From positions 1 to 48,638 of the forward strand of contig JAITSY010000013.1 of the NCBI GenBank assembly GCA_031287415.1: a DNA stretch of 48,638 nucleotides, in the 5' to 3' direction. Below the pieces are notes generated by a model, which did no database searches, was not told the DNA's origin, and was given only the letters and a program-made list of their open reading frames with translations. Every line of letters starts with the position of its first letter. The stretch's first letter is position 1. Origin of the DNA: Candidatus Methanorbis basalitermitum (GTDB lineage: Archaea > Halobacteriota > Methanomicrobia > Methanomicrobiales > Methanocorpusculaceae). Position numbers and translations under genes: made by a program. Below, piece by piece: positions 15,940 to 23,898 of the stretch.

Positions 15940-17199
15940 TTATTTGATTTCATGCACAACCATGCCGGACAGAAGCTTCGGCTCAAACCAGGTAGACTTC
16001 GGCGGCATAATCATCGCATTGTCCGCAACATCGATGACACCCAGGGCAGTCATCGGCTGCATAATGAACGCCACCGAGTATTCACCTGAATCCACTGCCT
16101 TCATCACGTCAGCAAGCGGGACGCTGCCGCCAACAAAGGAGACGCGGGGATCACCGCGAGGATCGGCGATGCCAAGCATATCATCAAGCACCGATTCCTG
16201 CAAAACCGAAACATCCAGCCGAGTAATGGCGTCCGCGTACGGATCAACAGGACAGGTCAGCTCATACCACCGACCCCCCAGATACAGGTGGATAATATGA
16301 ACCAAACCGTCAACTGCAGCCGCAGGAGGGACCACGTTTTTGCTGATGTCCACCCTCTTGATCGGCGTCACGGTAAAGCGGAGGGAAAGAGCGCCGAGAA
16401 ACTGATCGGCATGCATCCCGGCAAGGTCGCGGACCAGCCGGTGGTAACCGTAGATTTTCACCTTGTCGTGGGCAAACAGAACGCTCATGAACCGCTCGGC
16501 ATTCGGCGTGCAACTGCCTCCGGCCTTCCGACGTTCGCATACGTTAACCGAGGACTTGGCCCGATGATGGCCGTCGGCGATGTAGAGGCTCGGAATTCCC
16601 GCAAACATTGTCTCAAGTTTTGCAATCTCTGCCAGATCGGCCACGCGGTAGATCTGATGCAGGTTGCCACCTGCACTGCGGTACTCGCCAAACGGCTGCA
16701 TCGCATCTGCAAGGGCCGAGATACAGGCATGAACCGTCCCGGGATCTTTGTAGAGCAGGAACACCTGTCCAGTGTGGGCCGAAACGGCATTGATGTGGCG
16801 GGTCCGGTCCTCCTCCTTATCGTAGCGGGTCAGCTCATGCCTCTTGATGGTGCCGTCCTCATACTCAGCGACACTCACGCAGGAGACGAGGCCGGTGAAG
16901 ATATCCCCGCCGAACACAATGCGGTAGATGTAAAAGGCCGGATGATCGTCAGAGACAAGAAGGCCGTCCTGCTTCATCTTTGCAAACATCTCACGGGCAC
17001 GCTCATAAATGCGGTCATCGTGCGAATCGATGTCCAGAAGCTCTGCATCGGATCGGATAACGCGAAGGAATGTCTTGTCGTTTTTGGCAATCTCAAGCGC
17101 CGCTTCGTCGGTACTGATGACATCGTACGGAACAGACGGGACAACGGGAAATGCCGCGTCTGATGGGTGGAGACCGGCGAACGGATAGATAGTGACCAT
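15940..17199 (-). CDS. DUF1015 family protein
   Basis: A 419-residue member of the DUF1015/COG4198 family, widespread in anaerobes and of unknown biochemistry. Characteristic parts are the start YPFAGLHP, PYDVIST near residue 25, YDKEEDRTRHINA near 125 and IADGHHRAKSSVN near 208. The DGHHR motif resembles a metal or phosphate-binding centre. ATG 17199 follows AGGAG and shares an AT-rich control region with divergent rimI. In bacteria the family is often encoded beside serine-synthesis genes. That link is only suggestive, but the window's own serA is broken. Confidence 0.88.
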   Translation of the reverse strand: MVTIYPFAGLHPSDAAFPVVPSVPYDVISTDEAALEIAKNDKTFLRVIRSDAELLDIDSHDDRIYERAREMFAKMKQDGLLVSDDHPAFYIYRIVFGGDIFTGLVSCVSVAEYEDGTIKRHELTRYDKEEDRTRHINAVSAHTGQVFLLYKDPGTVHACISALADAMQPFGEYRSAGGNLHQIYRVADLAEIAKLETMFAGIPSLYIADGHHRAKSSVNVCERRKAGGSCTPNAERFMSVLFAHDKVKIYGYHRLVRDLAGMHADQFLGALSLRFTVTPIKRVDISKNVVPPAAAVDGLVHIIHLYLGGRWYELTCPVDPYADAITRLDVSVLQESVLDDMLGIADPRGDPRVSFVGGSVPLADVMKAVDSGEYSVAFIMQPMTALGVIDVADNAMIMPPKSTWFEPKLLSGMVVHEIK

Positions 17200-17221
17200 T
17201 ATATGAGACTCCTATTAACTC

Positions 17222-17231
17222 GTATAATATA
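17222..17231. promoter_or_regulatory. Shared AT-rich promoter element between DUF1015 and rimI
   Basis: GTATAATATA lies 25-35 bases before the rimI ATG, giving a nearly leaderless rimI transcript. Read on the other strand it could be the TATA box of the DUF1015 gene, with a short leader. Confidence 0.45.
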
Positions 17232-17256
17232 GTTCGGCGACAATATTAAAATAATA

Positions 17257-17739
17257 ATGGCAGTGGTAAGCGGTGTCGGTGGGGCGGTTGCCGGCTGTAC
17301 TATTCGCAAGGCAACAATCGATGATATCCCCAGCATCTATCGAATTGAAGTGATGTGCTTTTCCAACCCCTGGGACTACAAAGGAATGATCGAGATGATG
17401 AGGATATTTCTGACTTCATTCTATGTAGCCGAGGCAGAAGGGAGGATCGTCGGATTTTCTGCAGGAGCAATTGAGGAGACGGGTGAGGAGAAGTACGGCC
17501 ATGTCTGCAATATTGCGGTAGTTCCCGAACAACGGGGATTTGGAATCGGGCGGTTTCTTCTACAAAAACTTGAGCGGGACTTTTTTTTTGCGGGCTGTTG
17601 CGCCTGCACCCTGGAGGTCCGGGTCAGCAACACGGCAGCACACGGGTTTTATGAGAAGATCGGCTACGGAGATGTGATTGCGTTCGGCGGGTACTATGAG
17701 GACGGCGAAGATGCGGTCGTGATGATGCGATGGTTCTGA
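17257..17739 (+). CDS. rimI: RimI-type protein N-terminal acetyltransferase
   Basis: A GNAT enzyme of 160 residues, the archaeal RimI/Ard1-like acetyltransferase that modifies protein N-termini. The acetyl-CoA loop QRGFGIG is at 92-98 after the strand HVCNIAVVP. The C-terminal VSNTAAHGFYEKIGY segment is typical. Substrate loop residues in FSNPWDYKGM match RimI. The first 14 residues are extra; the domain proper begins at TIRKATIDD, but no better start codon is visible between. It is followed 42 bases later by the cupin gene, which has its own promoter. Confidence 0.9.
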   Translation: MAVVSGVGGAVAGCTIRKATIDDIPSIYRIEVMCFSNPWDYKGMIEMMRIFLTSFYVAEAEGRIVGFSAGAIEETGEEKYGHVCNIAVVPEQRGFGIGRFLLQKLERDFFFAGCCACTLEVRVSNTAAHGFYEKIGYGDVIAFGGYYEDGEDAVVMMRWF

Positions 17740-17753
17740 CACAAAACAAAGGA

Positions 17754-17763
17754 TTATCTATAT
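17754..17763 (+). promoter_or_regulatory. Candidate TATA box for the cupin gene
   Basis: TTATCTATAT lies 19-28 bases before the ATG at 17782, which fits a leaderless transcript. Confidence 0.4.
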
Positions 17764-17781
17764 CAGTATCAAAACTCCAGT

Positions 17782-18114
17782 ATGAATTGTGATCCAAAAT
17801 CCCTGATCGGCAGACCGATCGATATCGACTCGCTTACAGAGTATCAGTCTGGATCCGTTGTCTCGCGAATGGTTATCAACAAGAAGACAGGAACAGTGAC
17901 GGCGTTTGCGTTTGAGGCCGATGAAGGACTTTCAGAACACACGGCCCCTTACGATGCTCTGGCGATAGCGCTTGAGGGCGAGGCGGATATTCCAGTGGGT
18001 GGTGTGCCCCAGCATCTGAAACAGGGACAGATGATCATAATGCCGGCAAATGTCCCCCACGCAGTGTGCCCAACAACGCGGTTTAAAATGATGCTCGTGA
18101 TGATACACGAATAA
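17782..18114 (+). CDS. Small cupin-domain protein
   Basis: A single-domain cupin of 110 residues, a six-strand beta barrel that binds a metal or small ligand. The first motif region GLSEHTAPYDALAIALEGE supplies H53 and E65. The second, GQMIIMPANVPHAV, supplies H93. Such proteins act as ligand sensors, isomerases or dioxygenases; the substrate cannot be predicted. The gene stands alone with its own promoter, and a family A repeat begins 45 bases after its stop. Confidence 0.88.
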   Translation: MNCDPKSLIGRPIDIDSLTEYQSGSVVSRMVINKKTGTVTAFAFEADEGLSEHTAPYDALAIALEGEADIPVGGVPQHLKQGQMIIMPANVPHAVCPTTRFKMMLVMIHE

Positions 18115-18158
18115 GAACGAAACATCAAAAGCAAACTCACAACTTTCCAAAAAAGAAT

Positions 18159-18270
18159 CGGAATTATCAGTTTGAATGGGAAATAGTCTTCAAACCTGAA
18201 ATGTAACAATTTAGATCAATAGAGAACTGAGAAACAATTATATATCACCACTAAAACCACTAAGTCCGAT
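18159..18270 (+). repeat. Family A dispersed repeat, copy A4
   Basis: CGGAATTATCAGTTTGAATG opens the copy, which continues through TCTTCAAACCTGAAATGTAA, a divergent ATCAATAGAGAACTGAGAAA and a TATATATCACCACTAAAACC tail with an internal TATA-like run. It lies between the cupin gene and the phospholipase-like gene. Confidence 0.8.
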
Positions 18271-18298
18271 ATAATTTTCATAGTTTTTGTGATTAGAG

Positions 18299-18778
18299 TT
18301 AATCCCGGGAAATCCCATAATGAGAATATTTCTCAGTTGAATGATAGGGGGCGGCGGAGTCTGAAATGTAGTGCAGGATGCAGCCCATGTATTTTATCCG
18401 ATTTTCTTCTGTTGTTGCCTTCAACAGCTGATTATACCGTTCGGCAATTTTGTGCCAGCCCCACGGAGTGCGGTTCCCATAGGTTTCCAAAGAATCCGCA
18501 GGGAATATGTGACTAGCTATTTCATCAGGGACCGCCTTAGTATCCGGATAACCGGCATAGCCCATGATCCTGACCACAATATCTTCAGGGAAACTGGCGT
18601 GAATACAGGCTTCATATGCCAGGGCCTCATGCTGCCCATTGCCGTCTGAATAGATTCTTCTCCTTGGATAGATATGCATAGAACTCGGAATCATCATCGC
18701 TCGGGGGTTCCATGCCACTATCGGAACTACTGCAAAACAGCAACAGACGAATAACAAAACAATACTGACAAGCTGCAC
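18299..18778 (-). CDS. Secreted zinc-dependent phospholipase C-like protein, C-terminally truncated
   Basis: Read from GTG 18778 this gives 159 residues: an N-terminal hydrophobic segment (VSIVLLFVCCCFAVVPIVA) that fits a signal peptide or anchor, then a zinc phospholipase C/P1-nuclease-like domain. H136, D140 and H146 in LHYISDSAAPYH have the exact HxxxDxxxxxH spacing of the zinc site. GWHKIAERYN supplies another histidine. The last ligands (His/Glu after that motif) are missing, because the protein stops 16 residues later. The proposed start lies inside repeat C1, so the true beginning is uncertain. It may be a decaying gene. Confidence 0.45.
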   Translation of the reverse strand: MQLVSIVLLFVCCCFAVVPIVAWNPRAMMIPSSMHIYPRRRIYSDGNGQHEALAYEACIHASFPEDIVVRIMGYAGYPDTKAVPDEIASHIFPADSLETYGNRTPWGWHKIAERYNQLLKATTEENRIKYMGCILHYISDSAAPYHSTEKYSHYGISRD

Positions 18779-18860
18779 GCCTCTGATAGAGATTACGCTG
18801 AAACAGTCAGTGGCGTGCACGTGCATTGCAGGGCAGCGGATTCCATTGCCATGCAACTTA
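18771..18860 (+). repeat. Family C repeat, copy C1
   Basis: AGCTGCACGCCTCTGATAGA opens a short repeat also seen at 22800, 24534, 31078 and 47726. It includes the inverted repeat CCTCT-GAT-AGAG and ends GCAGGGCAGCGGATTCCATT, which resembles the preamble of family B. It overlaps the 5' part of the phospholipase-like frame. Confidence 0.65.
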
Positions 18861-19281
18861 CTAATGAGTTTAGTATTGGGGGTGATGGGGTAACGATACG
18901 TCATCTTAGCCTACCTTCATCGTACTGGCGATGCGAGTATCAGGCAGAAAAACAAACCAGTGTTAAAGTCGGGTGTGTCTTATCACGCATACGACTTGCC
19001 TTTCCAGCTCTTAATACTCCTCTCTATACCATCTATAGATATACATAGTTGCTTCCTCTTTGAGCTGGACGGCAATTAGTCAATCCCCTCCCTCATTGCC
19101 CACCTGTGTTTTTTGGTGGAGGAGATAGATCCCTTTTTCGCCGTCGTTTGGCGATACCGTGCACGTGATCATCTTCCCCGACGATGCGGTACTCGCTGGC
19201 GCGGCAGCCTTCTTCGGTACTCCTGCGAATCCCTGCAGCAGGCAGACTTAGCTGTAAAGCCAACGGCTTTGCAGAATTGTT
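18861..19281. other. Gene-poor stretch with a TrkA-C-like scrap and copy B5
   Basis: No intact gene is seen. At 19129-19218 (+) the frame IPFSPSFGDTVHVIIFPDDA, then AFFG, resembles the end of a TrkA C-terminal domain of a potassium channel subunit. The match is short and unproven. A family B repeat (B5) follows at 19230-19278, just downstream of the methyltransferase-like gene's stop. Confidence 0.3.
19230..19278 (+). repeat. Family B repeat, copy B5
   Basis: The second hairpin CTGTAAAGCC-AAC-GGCTTTGCAG is kept, with a T-G wobble pair where other copies have C-G. Hairpin 1 is partial (CTGCAGCAGGCAG). It is placed just downstream of the methyltransferase-like gene's stop, where it could act as a terminator. 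Confidence 0.6.
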
Positions 19282-20121
19282 TCAGCCGAAACAAATCCAG
19301 CGATCATAGATAGGATCACGTTCGTTTTCCCATATTTCAAGATCACGGTCCACGCCTGCAGCCCACTCTTTTACCCAGTGAGCTTCTTCCTCGGTTGCGA
19401 CGGTGATGAGCGTCTCAGCGGTGATACCCGCAAGTTCCTCAACGATCGGTCGCCAGCGCTCCTGCGTGTAGACGTACATCTGACCAAACATGATCCCCAT
19501 TCCGCGATCGGCATCCGGCACATAGGCTGATGCGACAGTCCCGTCGATGCAGATGGTTCTTTCAGGAACGAGGCGACCCGAAAAAATACCGAGAGCAAGC
19601 AGTGCAGGATCGTTGTCGTAGGCAATCGATGTTCCGCCCATTTCACGGATAAGCATCGATCCGACGCCGGATCCTGCACAGGCATCAAGGCACAAACCGG
19701 GCGCGGACGTCCCCCAGATCTCATGCAAAAGATCGCGGACTTTTTCGATCCGGTCAGGAGAGAGATCTTCGCGAGCGGGTGCGATCTCCTCGCAGAAAAT
19801 TTCAGAGAAGTATGCCCGCAGCGCATCATCAATCTCCGCACGCGGTTCCTGATAGATGTCACCGTCCGCCGCCGAAAAGAATGCAAATTCCTGCTCTGTT
19901 GGGCTACGGAAGCTCCACGCGGTTCCGACCCACGTGTTACCCACGTTGACCGCAAAAAGGGCGGGATTTTCCTCTTCATCGATCAGCATCCGGACACCAC
20001 CGGAAGCAGGCTCGATCCTGCAGATCAAAACACCCGGCTCGCCGTTGTTCACAAGCGATGCATAGTCCGGCTCAAAAAACCGGAAAGCCTCCAGCTCCAG
20101 CATAGAGAGAATCGTTTTCAT
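19282..20121 (-). CDS. SAM-dependent methyltransferase-like protein
   Basis: A 279-residue archaeal protein with a Rossmann-type methyltransferase segment in its second half. The SAM-binding motif I is LDACAGSGVGSMLIREMGG near residue 144-162, and YDNDPALLALGIF follows as motif II. The first 90 residues form a separate domain of unknown kind. Its ATG overlaps the stop of the bactofilin-like gene by four bases (20118-20121), so the two are coupled. Neither target nor reaction can be inferred. The motif is clear, but catalytic activity is unproven because the later NPPY-type motif is absent. Confidence 0.75.
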   Translation of the reverse strand: MKTILSMLELEAFRFFEPDYASLVNNGEPGVLICRIEPASGGVRMLIDEEENPALFAVNVGNTWVGTAWSFRSPTEQEFAFFSAADGDIYQEPRAEIDDALRAYFSEIFCEEIAPAREDLSPDRIEKVRDLLHEIWGTSAPGLCLDACAGSGVGSMLIREMGGTSIAYDNDPALLALGIFSGRLVPERTICIDGTVASAYVPDADRGMGIMFGQMYVYTQERWRPIVEELAGITAETLITVATEEEAHWVKEWAAGVDRDLEIWENERDPIYDRWICFG

Positions 20122-21116
20122 GATTTTTTCTCCCTGGACCGTCCAATGGTAAGCCCGCCGGTAGAGCGGATAATGCCGCTCACCATAGCATCTTCATGCA
20201 GCCAGATCCTACTGCCGGCAACGTCCCCAAGGATGTCTGCCCCACGTTCGATTCTGATGTTCTGACCGATAACATCGCCGTGAACCGCGGTCCGTTCGCC
20301 GATATTTACCCGGCTGCCCGCATGGATACCGCCAAACAGCGTCACATCATTTTTCAAGACGAGGGTTTTTGCCTTGATGTTTCCGTGCAGGCGGCTATTC
20401 GCGCCGATCTCCATCGGCGCTGCGACAGAGATGTAACGAAGATCCATCGTTGTTTTGGGTGGGAGAACAAGCGGCTCGGAGTTTGCTTCGGATATGATGG
20501 CACTGACGGTCTTTTCCACCTCATCTTCGTTACCGAGATGGAGCATGGTCATGACGTAGAGGAAAAGATAGAGAATGACCGGCATCGGGTTTCTAATGCA
20601 GATGTCGCCCCATGCCCTGACCTCTTTGTCGATGGTAACTTTGTCACCGATATCAAGATTGCCGCAGACGGTGAGCTTGCCGTGCACCTTGACGCCTTCG
20701 CCAAAATAGGCATCGCCGTTGCAAATGACAGCCCCATTGATCTCACAGAAATTGTCGATTCTGAGATCACCTTCGGCAACGACATCGCCAGTGAGTTTGC
20801 AGAATTCGCAGACAACGATGTCATTGCCATAGAGACCATAGTTGATGTCGCAGTGATCGCCCACGAGGATGTCATTCTTAGTTTTGAGAATGCACTCCTG
20901 CAGCTCGGTTTTGTCTGGCAGAATGCATTTCTTAAAAAGCTCCGCAGCTGCTATGGCAGCAACGACACACTCTTCGCCTCGGGATGGCTCCTGCTCCTGG
21001 GGAAGAGGAACCGGGGCGGAGGGCTCTCCATCGATGAGAAGTTCCTCCCCTGCATGGATCAAAACATCATCATGGATGGGGTCAGCGATGATTACCCGTT
21101 TCTTTTCTTCTGCCAT
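20118..21116 (-). CDS. Bactofilin-like polymer-forming/beta-helix protein
   Basis: A 332-residue protein made of two stretches of short imperfect repeats typical of bactofilins and hexapeptide beta-helices. The first runs from about 82 to 175 (DHCDINYG, GDVVAEGDLRIDNFCEING, GKLTVCGNLDIGDKVTI). The second runs from about 225 to 325 (GANSRLHGNIKAKTLVL, GERTAVHGDVIGQNIRIERG). Between them is a hydrophobic segment (PVILYLFLYVMTMLHLG, 179-195) and a linker. An acidic 45-residue N-terminus precedes. ATG 21116 follows GGTGGAGA. Bactofilins form membrane-associated filaments in bacteria; a cytoskeletal role here is inference. It lies between apgM (31 bases upstream) and the methyltransferase-like gene. 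Confidence 0.75.
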   Translation of the reverse strand: MAEEKKRVIIADPIHDDVLIHAGEELLIDGEPSAPVPLPQEQEPSRGEECVVAAIAAAELFKKCILPDKTELQECILKTKNDILVGDHCDINYGLYGNDIVVCEFCKLTGDVVAEGDLRIDNFCEINGAVICNGDAYFGEGVKVHGKLTVCGNLDIGDKVTIDKEVRAWGDICIRNPMPVILYLFLYVMTMLHLGNEDEVEKTVSAIISEANSEPLVLPPKTTMDLRYISVAAPMEIGANSRLHGNIKAKTLVLKNDVTLFGGIHAGSRVNIGERTAVHGDVIGQNIRIERGADILGDVAGSRIWLHEDAMVSGIIRSTGGLTIGRSREKKS

Positions 21117-21147
21117 TCTCCACCCTTCTGTGTATCTGTAATAATCG

Positions 21148-22371
21148 TTATGCGCCGTACTTATGGGTTTTGTCGATGAGGTCCAAAAGAACCGGCATAA
21201 GATCTCCACCCCGGATCCGGCAGAGAGCACCTGACGCGCAAGATATCTCATCGTAGGCGGAAACGTTGTCGATTCGGGCCCCATCGCCACGGATGATGAG
21301 AGGGACCGGATCTGCACTGTGTTCTTTGAGGGTACACGGTGTTGAGTGATCGCCGCAGACAGCGATCATCAGCCCCGGCATCTCCATGAAGGGCCTGAGG
21401 TCTTTGTCAATCATTTCCAGAAATTTTTTTTTCTCAAGCGCCTTGCCGTCATGGCCGTACTCATCGGCACTCTTGATATTGAAGAGGACGAAGTCCTGCG
21501 TCTGAAACTCGCTGATGACAAGGGCAATCTGCTCAGCAAACGACGTGTCCTGCCGAATCGGGACGTGACGGAGTCCGACTGAGCTGCCGATGCCTGCAAC
21601 GAGGGCGGTTGCAGCGACAACACTGCCGGATAGTTCGTATTTTTTTTCGAAGGATTCATAGACGCCCATGGCTCCAGCACCACGGACGAGGACAGCGTTT
21701 GCCGGATTCAGTCCTGCAGCCTTGCGTGCAAGATTGACCGGGTGATTCTCCAGAATCTCCGCCGCCTGACGGCAAAACTCGTTGCAGACCTCGGCGGTGA
21801 ATTTTGCCTCGGGCGTGTTTTCTCCTTCGGGATGAACGGTTCTTGGCGGAATACCGGTTGTGTTCGGATCATTGCTGGAAACTGCGGCGGAAAGGCCCTT
21901 GCCTTTGAAAGCGAGGGCAGCACGATGATCAGTTCCCGGTTCAAACCCGATAGTGATGCCATACCGGCTGAGATCAACACCGCCGCGAATGGCTGCGGAT
22001 ATCTCAGTGGTGTCGGAAATTCTTCCTGCACGCCGGTCGATGACGTTGCCCGCGGCATCGAGAGTGGCATAGTTGGCTCGAAACCCGATCATCCCAGGCT
22101 CCATTTTGATGCCGCAGCCTACTGCCTCAAGGGGACCGCGGCCAGTATAGCACTGCTGCGGGGGGTAGCCAAGCAGGCTTAAGTGGGAGGTGTCAGAACC
22201 TGCCCGGATGCCGGGAGCGATCGGATCCATGATGCCGCAGACGCCGGTACGGGCAAGTTCGTCGAGATTGGGTATCTGCGCTGCCTGCAGCGGGGTTTTG
22301 CCACCGAGACATGCACACGGACGATCCCCTAGGCCATCAATTACAAGAAGAAGAATTTTGGATGCTGTCAT
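21148..22371 (-). CDS. apgM: 2,3-bisphosphoglycerate-independent phosphoglycerate mutase, archaeal type
   Basis: ApgM interconverts 3- and 2-phosphoglycerate in glycolysis and gluconeogenesis. It belongs to the alkaline-phosphatase superfamily. The 407-residue protein starts ILLLVIDGLGDRP, with the first metal aspartate. The nucleophile serine is in GSDTSHLSLLGYPP. Metal-site motifs NIKSADEYGHDGK and AVCGDHSTPC occur in the last third. It is first in a three-gene minus-strand operon with the bactofilin-like and methyltransferase-like genes. A link between the central metabolic enzyme and its two partners is not obvious. Confidence 0.95.
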   Translation of the reverse strand: MTASKILLLVIDGLGDRPCACLGGKTPLQAAQIPNLDELARTGVCGIMDPIAPGIRAGSDTSHLSLLGYPPQQCYTGRGPLEAVGCGIKMEPGMIGFRANYATLDAAGNVIDRRAGRISDTTEISAAIRGGVDLSRYGITIGFEPGTDHRAALAFKGKGLSAAVSSNDPNTTGIPPRTVHPEGENTPEAKFTAEVCNEFCRQAAEILENHPVNLARKAAGLNPANAVLVRGAGAMGVYESFEKKYELSGSVVAATALVAGIGSSVGLRHVPIRQDTSFAEQIALVISEFQTQDFVLFNIKSADEYGHDGKALEKKKFLEMIDKDLRPFMEMPGLMIAVCGDHSTPCTLKEHSADPVPLIIRGDGARIDNVSAYDEISCASGALCRIRGGDLMPVLLDLIDKTHKYGA

Positions 22372-22424
22372 TACCTGAACAGTTGGACGGATAAGACTAA
22401 GTGCATTTTGCTGCAGTAAAACAG

Positions 22425-22499
22425 TAGCGAGGAATGGATTTGAACCATTGGTCTACGGGTTATGAGCCCGTCGGGATCTCCTGACTACCCCACCTCGCT
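22425..22499 (-). tRNA. Initiator tRNA-Met (CAT)
   Basis: A 75-base cloverleaf on the minus strand: acceptor AGCGAGG with CCTCGCT, D-arm, anticodon stem-loop ACGGGCTCATAACCCGT, and T-arm with GGTTCAAATCC. The three consecutive G-C pairs of the anticodon stem and the A1-T72 pair at the top of the acceptor mark an initiator tRNA. The discriminator base is A and CCA is not encoded. There is no intron. The AT-rich motif at 22533-22541 may be its box A. Confidence 0.93.
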
Positions 22500-22650
22500 T
22501 CTTATGACTGAGATAATTTATACGGGTCTGGAACTTAAATAGATTTCTATTTCTGAGTGGCATACGCTCATTAAGTTGGTTTTCCCATATTATTGATATG
22601 GAAGATGGTAAGCTGGAACACTGGGGAAGATGATTCGAACAACCCGCAAC

Positions 22651-22730
22651 AAACCAACAAGACAGCGATGCCTCGTCTGCACGCTGCAGGCAGGCTGAGC
22701 TGCAAAGCCAAAGGCTTCGCAGCAGATGCT
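22651..22730 (+). repeat. Family B repeat, copy B6
   Basis: The preamble CCAACAAGACAGCGATGCCT is followed by a weakened hairpin 1 around CTGCAGGCAGGC and by hairpin 2, GCTGCAAAGCC-AAA-GGCTTCGCAGC, with a single A-C mismatch. Confidence 0.7.
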
Positions 22731-22799
22731 TTCGTTTGGAGGGCGGCAGATTTGCATCTGACAAAGTTGCCTGGCAATGAAACCTGCTACCCTGCATGC

Positions 22800-22835
22800 A
22801 CAGCACACCTCTACCAGAGGCGCGTGCAACAGTAC
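22800..22835 (-). repeat. Family C repeat, copy C5 (short)
   Basis: On the minus strand this reads GTTGCACGCGCCTCTGGTAG then AGGTGTGC, keeping the CCTCTxxxAGAGG core of the family. Confidence 0.45.
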
Positions 22836-22928
22836 AATTTCGGCCAGATGGAGCCCATGGAGAACCCCGGGACTGCGGACCCCCAGGGGAAATGTTCTGC
22901 GAGGAACTGAATCGGGTACTCCAGTTCG

Positions 22929-23096
22929 ATGACGCTGTTTGAATCATTTCATTCGACGCTTCGGGAGATGCTGCTGTCAGGACTTGGTTGGGACAGGCTC
23001 AGGCAGACGCAGGGAAAATAGTTGAAGGCTGCCGCAAAGCGGGAACTCGGAGACCAGGCACAGTCGCGCAGAGCTTTACAAACGCAAATTGTGTAT
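22929..23096 (+). pseudogene. Possible N-terminal remnant of an Lhr-like DEAD/DEAH helicase
   Basis: From ATG 22929 the frame reads LFESFHSTLREMLLSGLGWD, then RLRQTQGK and a TAG. This resembles the Q-motif opening of Lhr-like helicases (F-x-LHP-LRE-x-L-GW-x-LR-x-Q). The same frame continues after the stop with an alanine/arginine-rich stretch. The Walker A motif that should follow is absent. The match is short, so this is a weak call. Confidence 0.3.
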
Positions 23097-23123
23097 TGAA
23101 ATTGAACAAAACAAGGAGATGAA

Positions 23124-23402
23124 ATGAAGAAAATTATTTCGGGCATCATAGCAATTATGCAGATTATCCCATGCTATGTGGGATGCGTAGTAGCACTTCA
23201 GAATAGCAACGCGTACACGTATGCTTATTCTGTCAACGTGGAGAGATATCTGGTTCAGAAGTACTTGCACAGCGGAGAAGGTACACAAATCATAACGGTT
23301 GAAAATACCGTGCATCACTTTCCTAAAGCGGAAGGTTCGGTAATAAAATCGTATGCGCGCGATAGCCATCAGCCTAATGGCACAACAAATGCCACAATAT
23401 AG
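23124..23402 (+). CDS. Small protein with N-terminal hydrophobic segment, unknown
   Basis: A 92-residue frame whose ATG is preceded by AAGGAGATGAA, a strong ribosome-binding site. This argues that it is or was translated. Residues 3-25 (KIISGIIAIMQIIPCYVGCVV) form a signal-peptide or membrane segment. The rest is polar, without a recognised domain. It lies in an eroded stretch, and the reading could be the first part of a longer secreted protein that has been cut. Confidence 0.4.
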   Translation: MKKIISGIIAIMQIIPCYVGCVVALQNSNAYTYAYSVNVERYLVQKYLHSGEGTQIITVENTVHHFPKAEGSVIKSYARDSHQPNGTTNATI

Positions 23403-23898
23403 GAACCGTGTGGCAGCCAAGGAACTAGGCCAGATAACATTTCCCCCTCCATCCGGTAGTGTGGCCAATGGAAAAGTAAGAGGATATGCCATTCCAGTGG
23501 TGGTAGAGCTGTTCGGTTTGATCCGACGATTGACGACAGGACTTGATCACCGGTCCCAAAAAGTCCGACGGGACCTGCATTTGTTTGTGGTTGAGGTGCT
23601 GAAACTGGCCGCCAAGAAGCACAGGCATTCCCACATAGATCAGGGCGAATCCGATATTTTTCAGTGTAACGGTCAAAAGTCCTTCGTCACCCCCGGAGAA
23701 GACGACGGTATCTAAAGCTATATTTATCTACAATGAGCGACCGGCGGCTGCGGCACTTACTACGCGGAAAAACATCAAGAGTATGTATACGAGTAGCCAG
23801 AGGGTCACCATCTGAGCTTTTGCCCTCAGGTGAGGTAGTCATTCGTATTCTATCTATACGAAGGTATCAGCAATCGGTTCTTTTCATTGCGTGTAAAA
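23403..23898. other. Gene-poor stretch with a membrane-protein-like scrap
   Basis: The only suggestive item is a minus-strand piece near 23610-23720 (LLTVTLKNIGFALIYVGMPV, then LLGG) that looks like a single hydrophobic helix. The rest of its frame is unlike any known family. An AT-rich block at 23845-23865 could be a promoter. No gene is called. Confidence 0.3.

Larger units (their letters stand above)
22500..22928. other. Gene-free stretch with tRNA promoter side, B6 and C5
   Basis: No gene is recognised. The tRNA promoter lies at the left, with a TATA candidate reading CTATTTAAG on the minus strand at 22533-22541. Repeat B6 (22651-22730) and short repeat C5 (22800-22835) follow. Confidence 0.4.

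Noticed and set aside
16288-17163. 291-residue plus-strand open frame
   Set aside because: Antisense to the strongly conserved DUF1015 gene.
20196-21179. 327-residue plus-strand open frame opposite the bactofilin-like gene
   Set aside because: The repeated valine/isoleucine/aspartate pattern is the mirror of the beta-helix repeats; no ribosome-binding site or family match.
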